A stretch of DNA of 64,000 nt, taken from the NCBI GenBank assembly GCA_944325435.1, contig CALVAC010000003.1, positions 62,001 to 126,000 of the forward strand, written 5' to 3'. A program made the translations under genes and the position numbers. A model generated the notes under the pieces. That model was not told where the DNA came from, ran no database searches, and saw only the letters and a program-made list of their open reading frames with translations. Within the stretch, counting starts at the first letter, position 1. The number at the start of each line of letters is the position of its first letter. Shown piece after piece: positions 35,309 through 44,125 of this stretch. The stretch is from an uncultured Bacteroidales bacterium. GTDB lineage: Bacteria; Bacteroidota; Bacteroidia; Bacteroidales; UBA932.

Positions 35309-35788
35309 CTATTCCAGACAGGAGAGAGCCTTGTCGACAAGATGCCGCTCGCTGCCCGGAGTATAGCCCGTATGGGAATAGACTGTCTTGCCATCCGCCA
35401 CAATCATAACGAACGGAATCGACGAAATGTTGAGAGACTTGGCAAGGGAGCTGTTCTCATCCGTATAGACCTCATACGGCCACATCTTCGCCTTGACAGT
35501 GGACCTTACCTTGGATGCCGAACGTGCATCATCTATGGATATGGCCACGACACGCAGCTTGTCCGCCCATATGTCCTCTATCTCGGCGAGGGCATCCAGT
35601 TCATTCTGGCACGGCTTGCACCAGGTAGCCCAGAACGAGACTATCACCACATCATCCTTGAGCACATCACCCATCTGGATACTGTTTCCGGAAAGGTCTT
35701 TCACAATTGCGTTAGGAGAAATCTCCTGGGCCTGACATAAAGCGGCAGCCGCCACGGCTGCGACAAGGATGGAAATAATCTTTTTCAT
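35309..35788 (-). CDS. TlpA-like thioredoxin-fold protein, exported
   Basis: A 159-residue periplasmic thiol-disulfide protein of the TlpA/ResA type. The signal peptide is MKKIISILVAAVAAAALCQA. The redox centre is FWATWCKPCQNELDAL, and the cis-proline region is NISSIPFVMIVADGK. Such proteins reduce or isomerise disulfides in exported proteins. ATG 35788 is preferred over 35809 because it begins the signal peptide. It lies downstream of the long SusCD locus, but an own -7 box (35858-35865) suggests separate transcription. Confidence 0.92.
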   Translation of the reverse strand: MKKIISILVAAVAAAALCQAQEISPNAIVKDLSGNSIQMGDVLKDDVVIVSFWATWCKPCQNELDALAEIEDIWADKLRVVAISIDDARSASKVRSTVKAKMWPYEVYTDENSSLAKSLNISSIPFVMIVADGKTVYSHTGYTPGSERHLVDKALSCLE

Positions 35789-35857
35789 AATACCGTTTCT
35801 ATAGATCATTTGCAGTCTTTCTTTAAAAATATGCTGTCCCCATCAGGACGACAGGGA

Positions 35858-35865
35858 CAAAAATA
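35858..35865 (-). promoter_or_regulatory. -7 box for the tlpA-like gene
   Basis: TATTTTTG on the minus strand fits TAnnTTTG and lies 70 bases before the start at 35788. The -33 position is not conserved. Confidence 0.45.
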
Positions 35866-35896
35866 ATTCTTTTCCGGCAATTCCGGTACGGAAGCG

Positions 35897-37558
35897 TCAA
35901 AATACAAGCGCCAGCCGGGAAAGCGCACCACCATCGGCGGCACTCTTATAACTGCTCCTCAGCATCAGGTTCTCTTCCGGTGCCGTATCCTCATACAGCG
36001 CATAGAAATACAGAGTCAGGGCAAGATTATCCGCAGATACGGATGAAGTCCAGTAGAACCTCGTGTACTGGTCTGAATCATCCAGGAATGTCTTGTCATC
36101 CATGGACACCTTGGACATGGAACCGTTTATTGCAGCGGCAATATCGACCCCGGTCCCTGTCCACCACATCCATACATCATTCAGCTCTCCGCCGAAAGTG
36201 CCATCCGAAGATGTCAGGGACATTCCGCAGGCCGTCCTGAAGAAATCCATCAGTTCCCCCATAGCCGGGACATACCATCCTGTCGTGACCGCATTGGCTT
36301 CAGGTCCTCCCGCTACATTGGAAAACAACTGCGCAGACCTGAACAGCGGATACTTGCCGGATGCCACATCTTCAGCCCTCTTGCTGAATATGGCACTGGT
36401 GTATCCATAGCCATCCACATCGGCATCCAGAATCTCCAGGTTCTCTTCCGGAGTGTACTCGACAGAAGCCAGCACCTCAAGGCCTATGGAAGACTCATCC
36501 CTGCTGTCATTCCCCTGGGTACCGTACCATGCATAGACAGAATTCTCTCGGGTAGAAGTCACAGTCCCGTGGACAACTCCTCCGAGGGCATCTTTTGCAG
36601 CCTGACCGATCCTGTCAGGGTCTATATTGGTCACCATACCTATCACATCCGCAGCGCTGACATCGGCGGCATCCGCATCCCTGGACAGGAGATTGCCATC
36701 AGACAGGAAGAAATCCCCTGGCTGCAGGGTATGGCGTATCTCCGACGCCCGGCCTACAGGAATGACAACGACTTCTCCTGGCCCGACACCGGAAATGGAC
36801 TGCGACCACTTCTCTCCTCCGGCAGTACCGGAAAACCCTGTCCCAACGGCAGGATTGGTCTTGTAGAAATATCTTCCTCCATCGTTGAAAGGGTCTATCC
36901 CATCAAAATCGACCTGCAGCGGATTGTTGTAATCCGGAATTGCAGGAGTGTTGTCGAACACGTATGTCGTGCATTCCGGGACGAAGCATACAAGAGCGGT
37001 CTTAGGAGAGAGACATATGTCTATCGAAGGTTTCCCTGCCCCGCCATCCGGATTGTACACGCCCGAGGCAGTCAGCAGGGAGGATACCCCGAAGTCTTCT
37101 GACTGGTCTGCCGCTACAGTCCATCCGGCAATCATATCCGCAAAGAATTCCTCCTCGGAGGTTGCCTGAAGATTGACTGATGCCGCATCTATTTTGCTGT
37201 CCTGCGGATAGTATGCAAAATACCTGTCCCCTTCAGTCCAGGTTATGACATCATCATCGTTCAGCGCAATATTCCAGGACCCATCCGACTCGAGCACCAT
37301 CCTGAGGACCTCCACCGACCCATCTGCATGGACGATGAACAGCCCTACCGCATCCTTGGCGGCAAGCTCCAGCCTGAACAGCCCGTCGAAGTCAGGATCA
37401 TCGCTCGCATATCCTTCCGTCGTGATATTGAACACCGACACATCTGCCGTCTCCGGCACAGAGACAGGTGGAGATACCGTATCTATGGGTTTTTCGCTGC
37501 AGGCGGCTAATGCCACGACAGACATCACCGCTGCTGTTTCTATTACTATCCTTTTCAT
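35897..37558 (-). CDS. Fimbrillin-like lipoprotein with DUF1566/FSMP-like C-terminus
   Basis: A 553-residue lipoprotein (lipobox VALAAC). The N-terminal 300 residues resemble Bacteroidales fimbrillins (GSWNIALNDDDVITWTEGDR, YFAYYPQDSK). The C-terminal 150 residues (TTGWYVPAMGELMDFFRTAC, then FYWTSSVSADN) resemble the DUF1566 / Fibrobacter major paralogous domain, also found in the BACON lipoprotein at the other end of this locus. It may be a surface adhesin or pilus-like subunit. It follows the metalloprotease gene by 10 bases and is the last gene of the SusCD locus. Confidence 0.72.
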   Translation of the reverse strand: MKRIVIETAAVMSVVALAACSEKPIDTVSPPVSVPETADVSVFNITTEGYASDDPDFDGLFRLELAAKDAVGLFIVHADGSVEVLRMVLESDGSWNIALNDDDVITWTEGDRYFAYYPQDSKIDAASVNLQATSEEEFFADMIAGWTVAADQSEDFGVSSLLTASGVYNPDGGAGKPSIDICLSPKTALVCFVPECTTYVFDNTPAIPDYNNPLQVDFDGIDPFNDGGRYFYKTNPAVGTGFSGTAGGEKWSQSISGVGPGEVVVIPVGRASEIRHTLQPGDFFLSDGNLLSRDADAADVSAADVIGMVTNIDPDRIGQAAKDALGGVVHGTVTSTRENSVYAWYGTQGNDSRDESSIGLEVLASVEYTPEENLEILDADVDGYGYTSAIFSKRAEDVASGKYPLFRSAQLFSNVAGGPEANAVTTGWYVPAMGELMDFFRTACGMSLTSSDGTFGGELNDVWMWWTGTGVDIAAAINGSMSKVSMDDKTFLDDSDQYTRFYWTSSVSADNLALTLYFYALYEDTAPEENLMLRSSYKSAADGGALSRLALVF

Positions 37559-37568
37559 ATAAATGCTT

Positions 37569-40172
37569 TTAAAATGTCAAACAATCATTACCGAGTTTCT
37601 GCAGAACCGTCCTGTCCGCTCCGGTCAGGACATCGAGGGCAATGCGGAAACCGTGGCCTGCAGTCCTCCTGTCAGGCAGGGTATCATCCCCGATGTCAAG
37701 CCGGAAGAACCCCGAATCAGAATACAGGGTCATTCCGCCAGCAAGCCCATCGTATGACACTGCAGCAGGGACATCCGCTTCAGGCAGGGAGTCCGACAAC
37801 ATAAGGCGGACACAAGTCCCGTTCTGCCTGTTGTACCTCCTCACCTCGCTTGAAAGCAGCCTTCGATAGAATCGTGGGAGCCGGCCATCCACCGCAATGA
37901 TGGGATCCACACCCGAACCGGAAGACCGTATTCCTTTAGAATCCGGTCCGCAGCAAGGTCCGGCATATAACGATATGTCCACTGTCCTGTAGCCTGACGG
38001 CGGCACCATCTCCACCACTGGCTGCTCCTGCAGGCATGCATACACAGCTTTTGCTTTCAACAAATAGCCATCCCGTGTCCTCCGGCATATTGCTCCATCA
38101 AGGTCGAGCGAGACAAGATACCTCATCCCGTACCTTTCCGTGACAAGAGGAGAATTGAGCATTGCATACAGGGAATCCGTCACATCTGTCTCTCCATCTG
38201 TCCTGAACCGGCTTATGGCTGCCAGAGGACGGCATCTCATCCCTGCACCGCTGTCCAGCTGGACCCGTACCGAAACACTTCCTCCGCCTGTATCGAGCAG
38301 GAGATGGCCATTCTCAAGTCTCATATCCAGGTCCGTATCCGCCAGGCCCGACAACCTGCCGGACCGCGAGAGGTTCTTCTCCACCCTGGAGGACACGTAA
38401 CCTGCATAATCCGTATCGACAATCCATTCAGCCCATTCGGGAGCTCCATAGACATACCTGTCCAGAAAAGACATGGCCATGGCCTGAAGCGCACTGTCAA
38501 CAGGTTCGGCCCTGACCCGGCCATCTTTGTCCGGAAACCTCATCTGACCTCCCACAAATGCGACAGCATGATTCACGAGCTGCTTATACCGTTCCGCCAC
38601 TGCAGAATACACGAATGCACTGTCTGCATCTGCGGTACAGTCCCGGAATGAATCCATAATCTGCCTGAGATACCTCATACCTGACTCCGCAGTCTCGAAT
38701 GGCTCCCTTCCGAGATCCTCTGCAAGAGTCTGCGGGTCGGATATCGACAGCGGGAAATACCTGGTGCTGTCATTGGAGAACATCTTCGCGGCAAACCTGT
38801 CCCTGGCGCGCTGTGAGCGGAAATCACCATACCCCCACCGTATAGCCGCCCTGTCGTAAGGGCCAATGACCGGCACCCTGTCCACAAGGCTTATCCCATC
38901 TTCCGGCCTTACGGCATAGTTCAGTCTCATATAGTCCATTATGGAACTGCCGTGGGAGACCTTCGACATCAGGACGGAATCCCTCAGTTCCGCGGTAGAG
39001 AACAGGCGGCTGCCATAGAAATTGTGCTCCAGGCCGAGGGTATGGCCGATCTCGTGAGTCAGCACCATCTCCCACATTGACCGGTACATATCTTCAGGCA
39101 TCTGCCCGAGGTCCCCTGTCTGGGTCATATACCACTTGCGCAGAGAGTTTTCCGCCCCGCTGAATATTCCGAGATATGCGCAAAGAGTCTCCCCTGTCCT
39201 GAGATCCGTATATGCCCTGCCGTACGCATTCCCGTTCTTCGGGGCATCATTGTATTTAACCCACGAGAGCCTGGCATCGTCAATGGCATACTTCCCGGAC
39301 GAGAAATCTTCCGGAGACGGTTCTACAAGACTGACATGGCCTTCAAGTCCGTACTCCCTGAAAATCCCGTCCCAGTTCTCTACAGAACGGCGGAGGGCAG
39401 GAAGCAACTGTTCCGGGAAACCCTGGCTGACGCAGAATGTCACCCCATCCCTGAACCTCTTGATCACGGCCGACCTCTTCCTCTGCAAACCTCCGCTGAC
39501 CCGTGATTCAGCAGGGACAGAGAAATACCCCACTCTCCTGTCCGCAGGCACAGGTCTCATCCTTTCCTCAGGCAGCAGGGTCAATGCCGTACCGACAGTC
39601 CAGCGTGTGGTGTCCCTGGGCGCGGAAGGCAGAAATATAGGCGCATAGGAGAGAGATGTCCGCACTATGACCTGGCCATCACGATGTACAATACCGTCAA
39701 GACGCATACTGCCATCCACCTTCGGGCCTATCTTCAGCTGGGTCGAATATGGGCCCAAGCCGAAATATGTGTCATCTTCAAGCCATTCCCCGACCGGAAA
39801 CAAGATATGCCCATCCTCATTTCCGGAAACAGGAAACCTGCGCATATCCATATAGTCCGTATCATTCCCCGCGCCGGAGACAGCCTGCTGGAGGACAAGT
39901 TCCCCGCCATCCTTGACAAAACGGAGTATCAACGGGCCGAAACGGTCGCCCGGATATCCGAACTTCGCTTCAGGCCCGGGCCTGAAATCAGTGTCAAGCA
40001 CAGTGACAAACATACTGAAATCCCGTCCGAGAAGAGTATCCGGGAGAGACCAGCAGTATTCATCCGGACTCATCTCTCCGGATGCAGACCTGCCGCAGAG
40101 AGGCAGCAGAAGAAGCAGAAATGCAAGGACATACCTTGATGCCCCGTTCAAGCCAAGGCTAATAGATGGCAT
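37569..40172 (-). CDS. Exported zinc-dependent metalloprotease (metzincin, DUF5117-type)
   Basis: An 867-residue protease with a hydrophobic signal (RYVLAFLLLLLPLCGRSASG). The zinc site TLVLTH-like is MVLTHEIGHTLGLEHNF (His373, Glu374, His377, His383), and the metzincin Met-turn is SHGSSIMDYMRLNYA about 30 residues later. The N-terminal third (SMFVTVLDTDFRPGPEAKFG, GPLILRFV) is beta-rich and resembles the DUF5117/5118 region of Bacteroidota zinc-dependent metalloproteases. No peptidoglycan-binding part is apparent. The start at 40172 overlaps the upstream PKD-like gene by 14 bases, which fits coupled translation. The longer frame from 40223 is less likely. It should cut the protein or peptide imported by the neighbouring SusCD pair. 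Confidence 0.88.
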   Translation of the reverse strand: MPSISLGLNGASRYVLAFLLLLLPLCGRSASGEMSPDEYCWSLPDTLLGRDFSMFVTVLDTDFRPGPEAKFGYPGDRFGPLILRFVKDGGELVLQQAVSGAGNDTDYMDMRRFPVSGNEDGHILFPVGEWLEDDTYFGLGPYSTQLKIGPKVDGSMRLDGIVHRDGQVIVRTSLSYAPIFLPSAPRDTTRWTVGTALTLLPEERMRPVPADRRVGYFSVPAESRVSGGLQRKRSAVIKRFRDGVTFCVSQGFPEQLLPALRRSVENWDGIFREYGLEGHVSLVEPSPEDFSSGKYAIDDARLSWVKYNDAPKNGNAYGRAYTDLRTGETLCAYLGIFSGAENSLRKWYMTQTGDLGQMPEDMYRSMWEMVLTHEIGHTLGLEHNFYGSRLFSTAELRDSVLMSKVSHGSSIMDYMRLNYAVRPEDGISLVDRVPVIGPYDRAAIRWGYGDFRSQRARDRFAAKMFSNDSTRYFPLSISDPQTLAEDLGREPFETAESGMRYLRQIMDSFRDCTADADSAFVYSAVAERYKQLVNHAVAFVGGQMRFPDKDGRVRAEPVDSALQAMAMSFLDRYVYGAPEWAEWIVDTDYAGYVSSRVEKNLSRSGRLSGLADTDLDMRLENGHLLLDTGGGSVSVRVQLDSGAGMRCRPLAAISRFRTDGETDVTDSLYAMLNSPLVTERYGMRYLVSLDLDGAICRRTRDGYLLKAKAVYACLQEQPVVEMVPPSGYRTVDISLYAGPCCGPDSKGIRSSGSGVDPIIAVDGRLPRFYRRLLSSEVRRYNRQNGTCVRLMLSDSLPEADVPAAVSYDGLAGGMTLYSDSGFFRLDIGDDTLPDRRTAGHGFRIALDVLTGADRTVLQKLGNDCLTF

Positions 40173-41895
40173 CCCTGTAGGAATAGATGAAATCCACCAC
40201 ATTGGAGAAGATGGCATCTCCATCGGTATCCTCTCCGAACACCTTTATATTCTGGACACCTGCAGAATCCTGCTCTATCTCTCCGGCAGCAGTCATATTG
40301 AACTCCACAAGCACGCAGTCTCCATTCTGGCTCTCGACTATCGCCCCGAGCTGATGGGTGACACCCTTGACAGTATTGTCCTCATAATATATCTCTTCGT
40401 TGTCGGACTTGAATTTCAGGCCAGTGACCACATCGGAAGCATCATCGGAAGCCCAGATCCGAGTGACTGTCGGGGTTGCAAGCGAGAAATCCACTCGGTA
40501 GATGGCATTGCCTGACGCATAGAAGAACATCCTCGTGAAATATGACGATGTGGTCACCGGCACCTTTCCCGAAGAAGCCAGGGAACCTTCGGCCGATACA
40601 GACCAGTAGCCGCTGCACCTTGCGTACGCATCATTGTTGTCCACTATCGCATCCATACTCAACTCATATATATGGAACGTATTGTCCGAATGGCCGACCG
40701 CAAGGACATTGCTGGTGCCCTGGCCCGATGTTGACATCCCCATTACATCCATCACCAGTCCGCTCTGCAGCCGGTCAGGATTGAAAGCGTTAGTCTGCCC
40801 GTTTTCCCCCACCGGGGCCAGATACGCGGAATTGTTGGATGTGAACTCCAGATACTCGTTGTCTTCGGAACCTCCCCCATCGACAATCTCCTGTCTCACC
40901 CAATATCCGGAACCGTAGTCCGTGGTATTGATGTAGGTCAGGAACCTGTTTCCACGCGAATCGTACACGAGCATGTTATTGCCCCTCGCGTATGACAGAC
41001 ACGCATCTCCAACCGTATATGCATACGGGTCACTGCCGAGAGACGATGGATCGAGCCTGAGAGGGTACATCAGGGCCAGGTCATCATGGACGGCATACCA
41101 CAGGGTACCTCCATCCGCTATCGCGAAACCGTTGCGCTGCCCTTTCATGAATGTCGGGCCGGAACCGTCATCCTGAGGCATGTTCTCTCCTGACAGATGT
41201 CTTCCGTAGACAATCCTGTCATAGTCCAGGTCAGGATGCTCATGCATCGTGGATGCCTCGAGGATATACTGAGCCGAGGAGGTGAACACCCCGAGCAGGT
41301 TCTCAGTGTTGGTGTTGCCTGATGTAGGAGGGTCAGTCCTCATATAAGGATGCACACCGAGGAAAAGAGGGCTGCCCTGGAGAGCCTGTCCTCCGTTCTG
41401 TGCCCCATAGATGTCGTGGCTGACAGTCCTCTCATCGCCTTCTCCGTCCACATTCCCGAGGACTGCCTGCCCATCTATGTTCTGGAGCAGGAACCAGCAG
41501 CTCTCGAAAGCTATTATCGGCCTGACGGCTATCTCCGCGTATTCGGTGATGCCGAGATTGTTGTCAGTGACTGAGAAGATCAGGCTGATAACCTGGTCAT
41601 CCGTCTCTGTGATCTGCAGCACATACTGAGGGCCGGTGCCCAGCTCCTCCCAGCGGTTGCCGGAGACAGGTCTCTGCCAGAGGTATGAAAGATTGTCAGT
41701 ACCCTCCGTCAGGGACTGGGTCACTGTCGGGGTTATCACCACCTCGGATGGCACGCCTGCCGAATAGGTGTATGAACCCGGATCTATAGTTATCTCGTTG
41801 ATGTCCCGGTAGTCATAGTTGCCGAGATCCTTGTAGCAGGAAACTGCGGCAAGGGTGCATACCAGGATGATTATGTTTCTGAAAAATATGTTCAT
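40159..41895 (-). CDS. PKD-like family lipoprotein
   Basis: A 578-residue lipoprotein (MNIFFRNIIILVCTLAAVSC, lipobox AVSC). An N-terminal Ig/PKD-like part (DYRDINEITIDPGSYTYSAG, LSYLWQRPVSGNRWEELGTG) precedes a beta-propeller-like domain with blades such as LLQNIDGQAVLGNVDGEGDE and NMLVYDSRGNRFLTYINTTD. It matches the PKD-like lipoproteins that accompany SusCD and metalloprotease genes in Bacteroides. It probably sits on the cell surface and binds substrate. The start at 41895 begins the signal peptide and follows DUF4843 by 7 bases. Confidence 0.82.
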   Translation of the reverse strand: MNIFFRNIIILVCTLAAVSCYKDLGNYDYRDINEITIDPGSYTYSAGVPSEVVITPTVTQSLTEGTDNLSYLWQRPVSGNRWEELGTGPQYVLQITETDDQVISLIFSVTDNNLGITEYAEIAVRPIIAFESCWFLLQNIDGQAVLGNVDGEGDERTVSHDIYGAQNGGQALQGSPLFLGVHPYMRTDPPTSGNTNTENLLGVFTSSAQYILEASTMHEHPDLDYDRIVYGRHLSGENMPQDDGSGPTFMKGQRNGFAIADGGTLWYAVHDDLALMYPLRLDPSSLGSDPYAYTVGDACLSYARGNNMLVYDSRGNRFLTYINTTDYGSGYWVRQEIVDGGGSEDNEYLEFTSNNSAYLAPVGENGQTNAFNPDRLQSGLVMDVMGMSTSGQGTSNVLAVGHSDNTFHIYELSMDAIVDNNDAYARCSGYWSVSAEGSLASSGKVPVTTSSYFTRMFFYASGNAIYRVDFSLATPTVTRIWASDDASDVVTGLKFKSDNEEIYYEDNTVKGVTHQLGAIVESQNGDCVLVEFNMTAAGEIEQDSAGVQNIKVFGEDTDGDAIFSNVVDFIYSYRDAIY

Positions 41896-41902
41896 GTCCG
41901 TT

Positions 41903-42622
41903 CTAGTTAAAGACAGGGAATTCAATTTCCTCATCACTGTAATCATCGTCCCCGTACAGAGGACCGTTCTCCTGTTTATATAGGGCATAGGCTTCCATTA
42001 TCGCCATATAGCTGTCGAAATTTCTCTCTATGTCCTTGTGGACACAGCGGAAAGTCTCCATCATAAGGATATATTTCGACACGCTGTATCTGCCCCAGAA
42101 AGCCGCGTTCCAGTCATCCGGATACAGGTCGAGGTTGACGGTGACCCTGTACGAAAGGTTCTCCACCCTTCCCTGCCCGAACTGCTGGTATTCAGAGCTG
42201 TTGTCATACACTATGTCCACATAGCCATTCTTGTCGGTGGAACGGGTGGATGCATTTTCCTTCGATGGACACTTGATCCTGAAGCCGGCATCGACAGTCA
42301 CGACCCCGGCAGGAAACTGGTACGGATTGTCAAATTCCAGTTCCGGAGTGAACAGGGATGTCTCCACAGGAGTTGCCTGCACGCAGAATGTCCTCGGCGT
42401 ATCGAGGAAATATCCTATGAGCTGTGCGGTGAACCTGCCATCGATATAGGAATCCTGACCGAGGACATACTCTTCCAGCCAGTCTTCATCCGTGAAGGTG
42501 TAGCTGGATGCCCCGGAAAACTCTATCCTCGCATCATCGCTGTAATAGGCTATATCGTTGACCTTGCAGGAAGCCAGAGCCATTGCAAGGATGGACAAAA
42601 TCATTATATACCGTGCTTTCAT
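41903..42622 (-). CDS. DUF4843 lipoprotein
   Basis: A 239-residue lipoprotein (MKARYIMILSILAMALASCK, lipobox LASC). ARIEFSGASSYTFTDEDW and the following beta-rich body with LIGYFLDTPRTFCVQATPVE match DUF4843, a family that I recall only beside SusCD pairs and PKD-like lipoproteins. The start at 42622 lies one base after the SusD stop. Its C-terminus is acidic (GDDDYSDEEIEF). Role unknown; a surface glycan- or peptide-binding accessory is likely. Confidence 0.8.
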   Translation of the reverse strand: MKARYIMILSILAMALASCKVNDIAYYSDDARIEFSGASSYTFTDEDWLEEYVLGQDSYIDGRFTAQLIGYFLDTPRTFCVQATPVETSLFTPELEFDNPYQFPAGVVTVDAGFRIKCPSKENASTRSTDKNGYVDIVYDNSSEYQQFGQGRVENLSYRVTVNLDLYPDDWNAAFWGRYSVSKYILMMETFRCVHKDIERNFDSYMAIMEAYALYKQENGPLYGDDDYSDEEIEFPVFN

Positions 42623-42623
42623 A

Positions 42624-44108
42624 TCAGTTATGGTTTCCGTATGTATATTCATCATCCGGGAGAGGCATCTGGTAATTTGCCAGAGGCATTGTGTCTCCCG
42701 CAGGACAGTTAGGGAAGGCGGTGAACCCGAACCTCTTGTAGAAGAAGAACAGCTGGCCCTCGCCATAGAACTCTTTCAGATATTCCTTCATCAGTTCGTT
42801 GGTCCGGACTGTCTGCCCTGTCATCACCCCGAAAATCTGTCGTGAGTCTGTCTCATCGAAGCCGGTGGTGAAGGTCGCATTGTACCTTCCTGACCTCAGG
42901 GCAATCACCTCATCGAGATAAGATGCCGCCTCATCCACATCCGGAGTGCATTCCGCAGCTATATAGTACATCTCAGGAAGCCTGATAAGAGGCTGGGAGT
43001 CGAGACCGTTGTAGTTGCCGCGCCCCTCGGTGTATGCCGAACCTGTGAATATATACTTGTTGCACTTGAGCAGAGGCTGGCCAACAGCCGTCCCCTGGGG
43101 TGCGGAGAAATTCCTGTAGCGGGCATCCGAAGCCACCTCATACCACTGCGTCACATTTGTCTGGTATGCAGCGAGCGAATTGGAATAGCTCACGTTGGTG
43201 AATACCTGGTCTATTATCTGGTAATAGTCATCTATGTAGAGAGCGAATATCTGCTCTGTCGGAGTGATGGGCGTGGCCGCATAGTCATCAGTCCCGGCAA
43301 GGGTGAAATGTCCGCAATCGATTACGCTCCTGGCATACTGCAGGGCAAGTGCCTTGCTCTGTTCATCCCCCCTGTAGCAGTATGCCCTGGCGAGCATCGC
43401 ACGCACGGCCCATACGTTCATCCTCATCTGCCTCATCTCCGTGAACGGGTCAGCGGTGTCATCATAGTTGAAAATCTCGCTGTCATGTCCATCCAGAAGT
43501 TTCTCTGCCTCCAGCAGGTCGGCTATCACGAGGTCAAGCACCTCGGATGCGGGCAGGATAGGGGTCGCCACATTGTCGAAACTGGTTCTGTACGGTACTG
43601 CATCCCCCTGAGGATTGTCCTTGTAGACAGGCCCATAGAGGCGGAGCAGGTCGAAATGCAGGAAAGCCCTCAGGCCGAGAGCCTCACCCTTCATTGTCTC
43701 GTAATAGTTTTCGGTATGTATCACGGACCTGTTCTGGTCCACGAACTTCAGGAAATTGTTGATGTTCGCTATCACATTGTACAGGGAGGAGTAGATGTTG
43801 ATGACCGTACCCTCGTATGTACCATCGTATGCATACACTGTAGATGGAGATGTGTCAAGTATCCCCTCGGGATCATTGTTGTACCGGCCTGCAAGCATAT
43901 CCAGATAATAATAGGTCATAGTCTGGCCGTACAGGTCAGTCTTCCCCATCTTGATATAGAAACCAGTCAATGCATCCTTGAACCCGTACTCCGAAGAGAA
44001 GAGATCCTCCTCCTCCACGGAGGTCTTCGGCTGCACATCAAGCCATTCCGCGCAGGATGCGAGAAGCAGGAACGGCAGGAACAATATCGCTGTAAATATC
44101 TTTCTCAT
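42624..44108 (-). CDS. SusD/RagB family outer-membrane lipoprotein
   Basis: A 494-residue lipoprotein (FLPFLLLASCAEWLDVQPKT, lipobox LASC). The helical TPR-like organisation of SusD/RagB is visible (LGLRAFLHFDLLRLYGPVYK, RMNVWAVRAMLARAYCYRGD, IRLPEMYYIAAECT). The protein forms the lid of the SusC channel and captures the substrate. ATG 44108 is chosen over 44114 because AAGGAGGT sits six bases upstream of it. It follows SusC after 17 bases. The presence of a metalloprotease rather than sugar enzymes suggests a RagB-like peptide substrate. Confidence 0.93.
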   Translation of the reverse strand: MRKIFTAILFLPFLLLASCAEWLDVQPKTSVEEEDLFSSEYGFKDALTGFYIKMGKTDLYGQTMTYYYLDMLAGRYNNDPEGILDTSPSTVYAYDGTYEGTVINIYSSLYNVIANINNFLKFVDQNRSVIHTENYYETMKGEALGLRAFLHFDLLRLYGPVYKDNPQGDAVPYRTSFDNVATPILPASEVLDLVIADLLEAEKLLDGHDSEIFNYDDTADPFTEMRQMRMNVWAVRAMLARAYCYRGDEQSKALALQYARSVIDCGHFTLAGTDDYAATPITPTEQIFALYIDDYYQIIDQVFTNVSYSNSLAAYQTNVTQWYEVASDARYRNFSAPQGTAVGQPLLKCNKYIFTGSAYTEGRGNYNGLDSQPLIRLPEMYYIAAECTPDVDEAASYLDEVIALRSGRYNATFTTGFDETDSRQIFGVMTGQTVRTNELMKEYLKEFYGEGQLFFFYKRFGFTAFPNCPAGDTMPLANYQMPLPDDEYTYGNHN

Positions 44109-44125
44109 AATCATACCTCCTTACC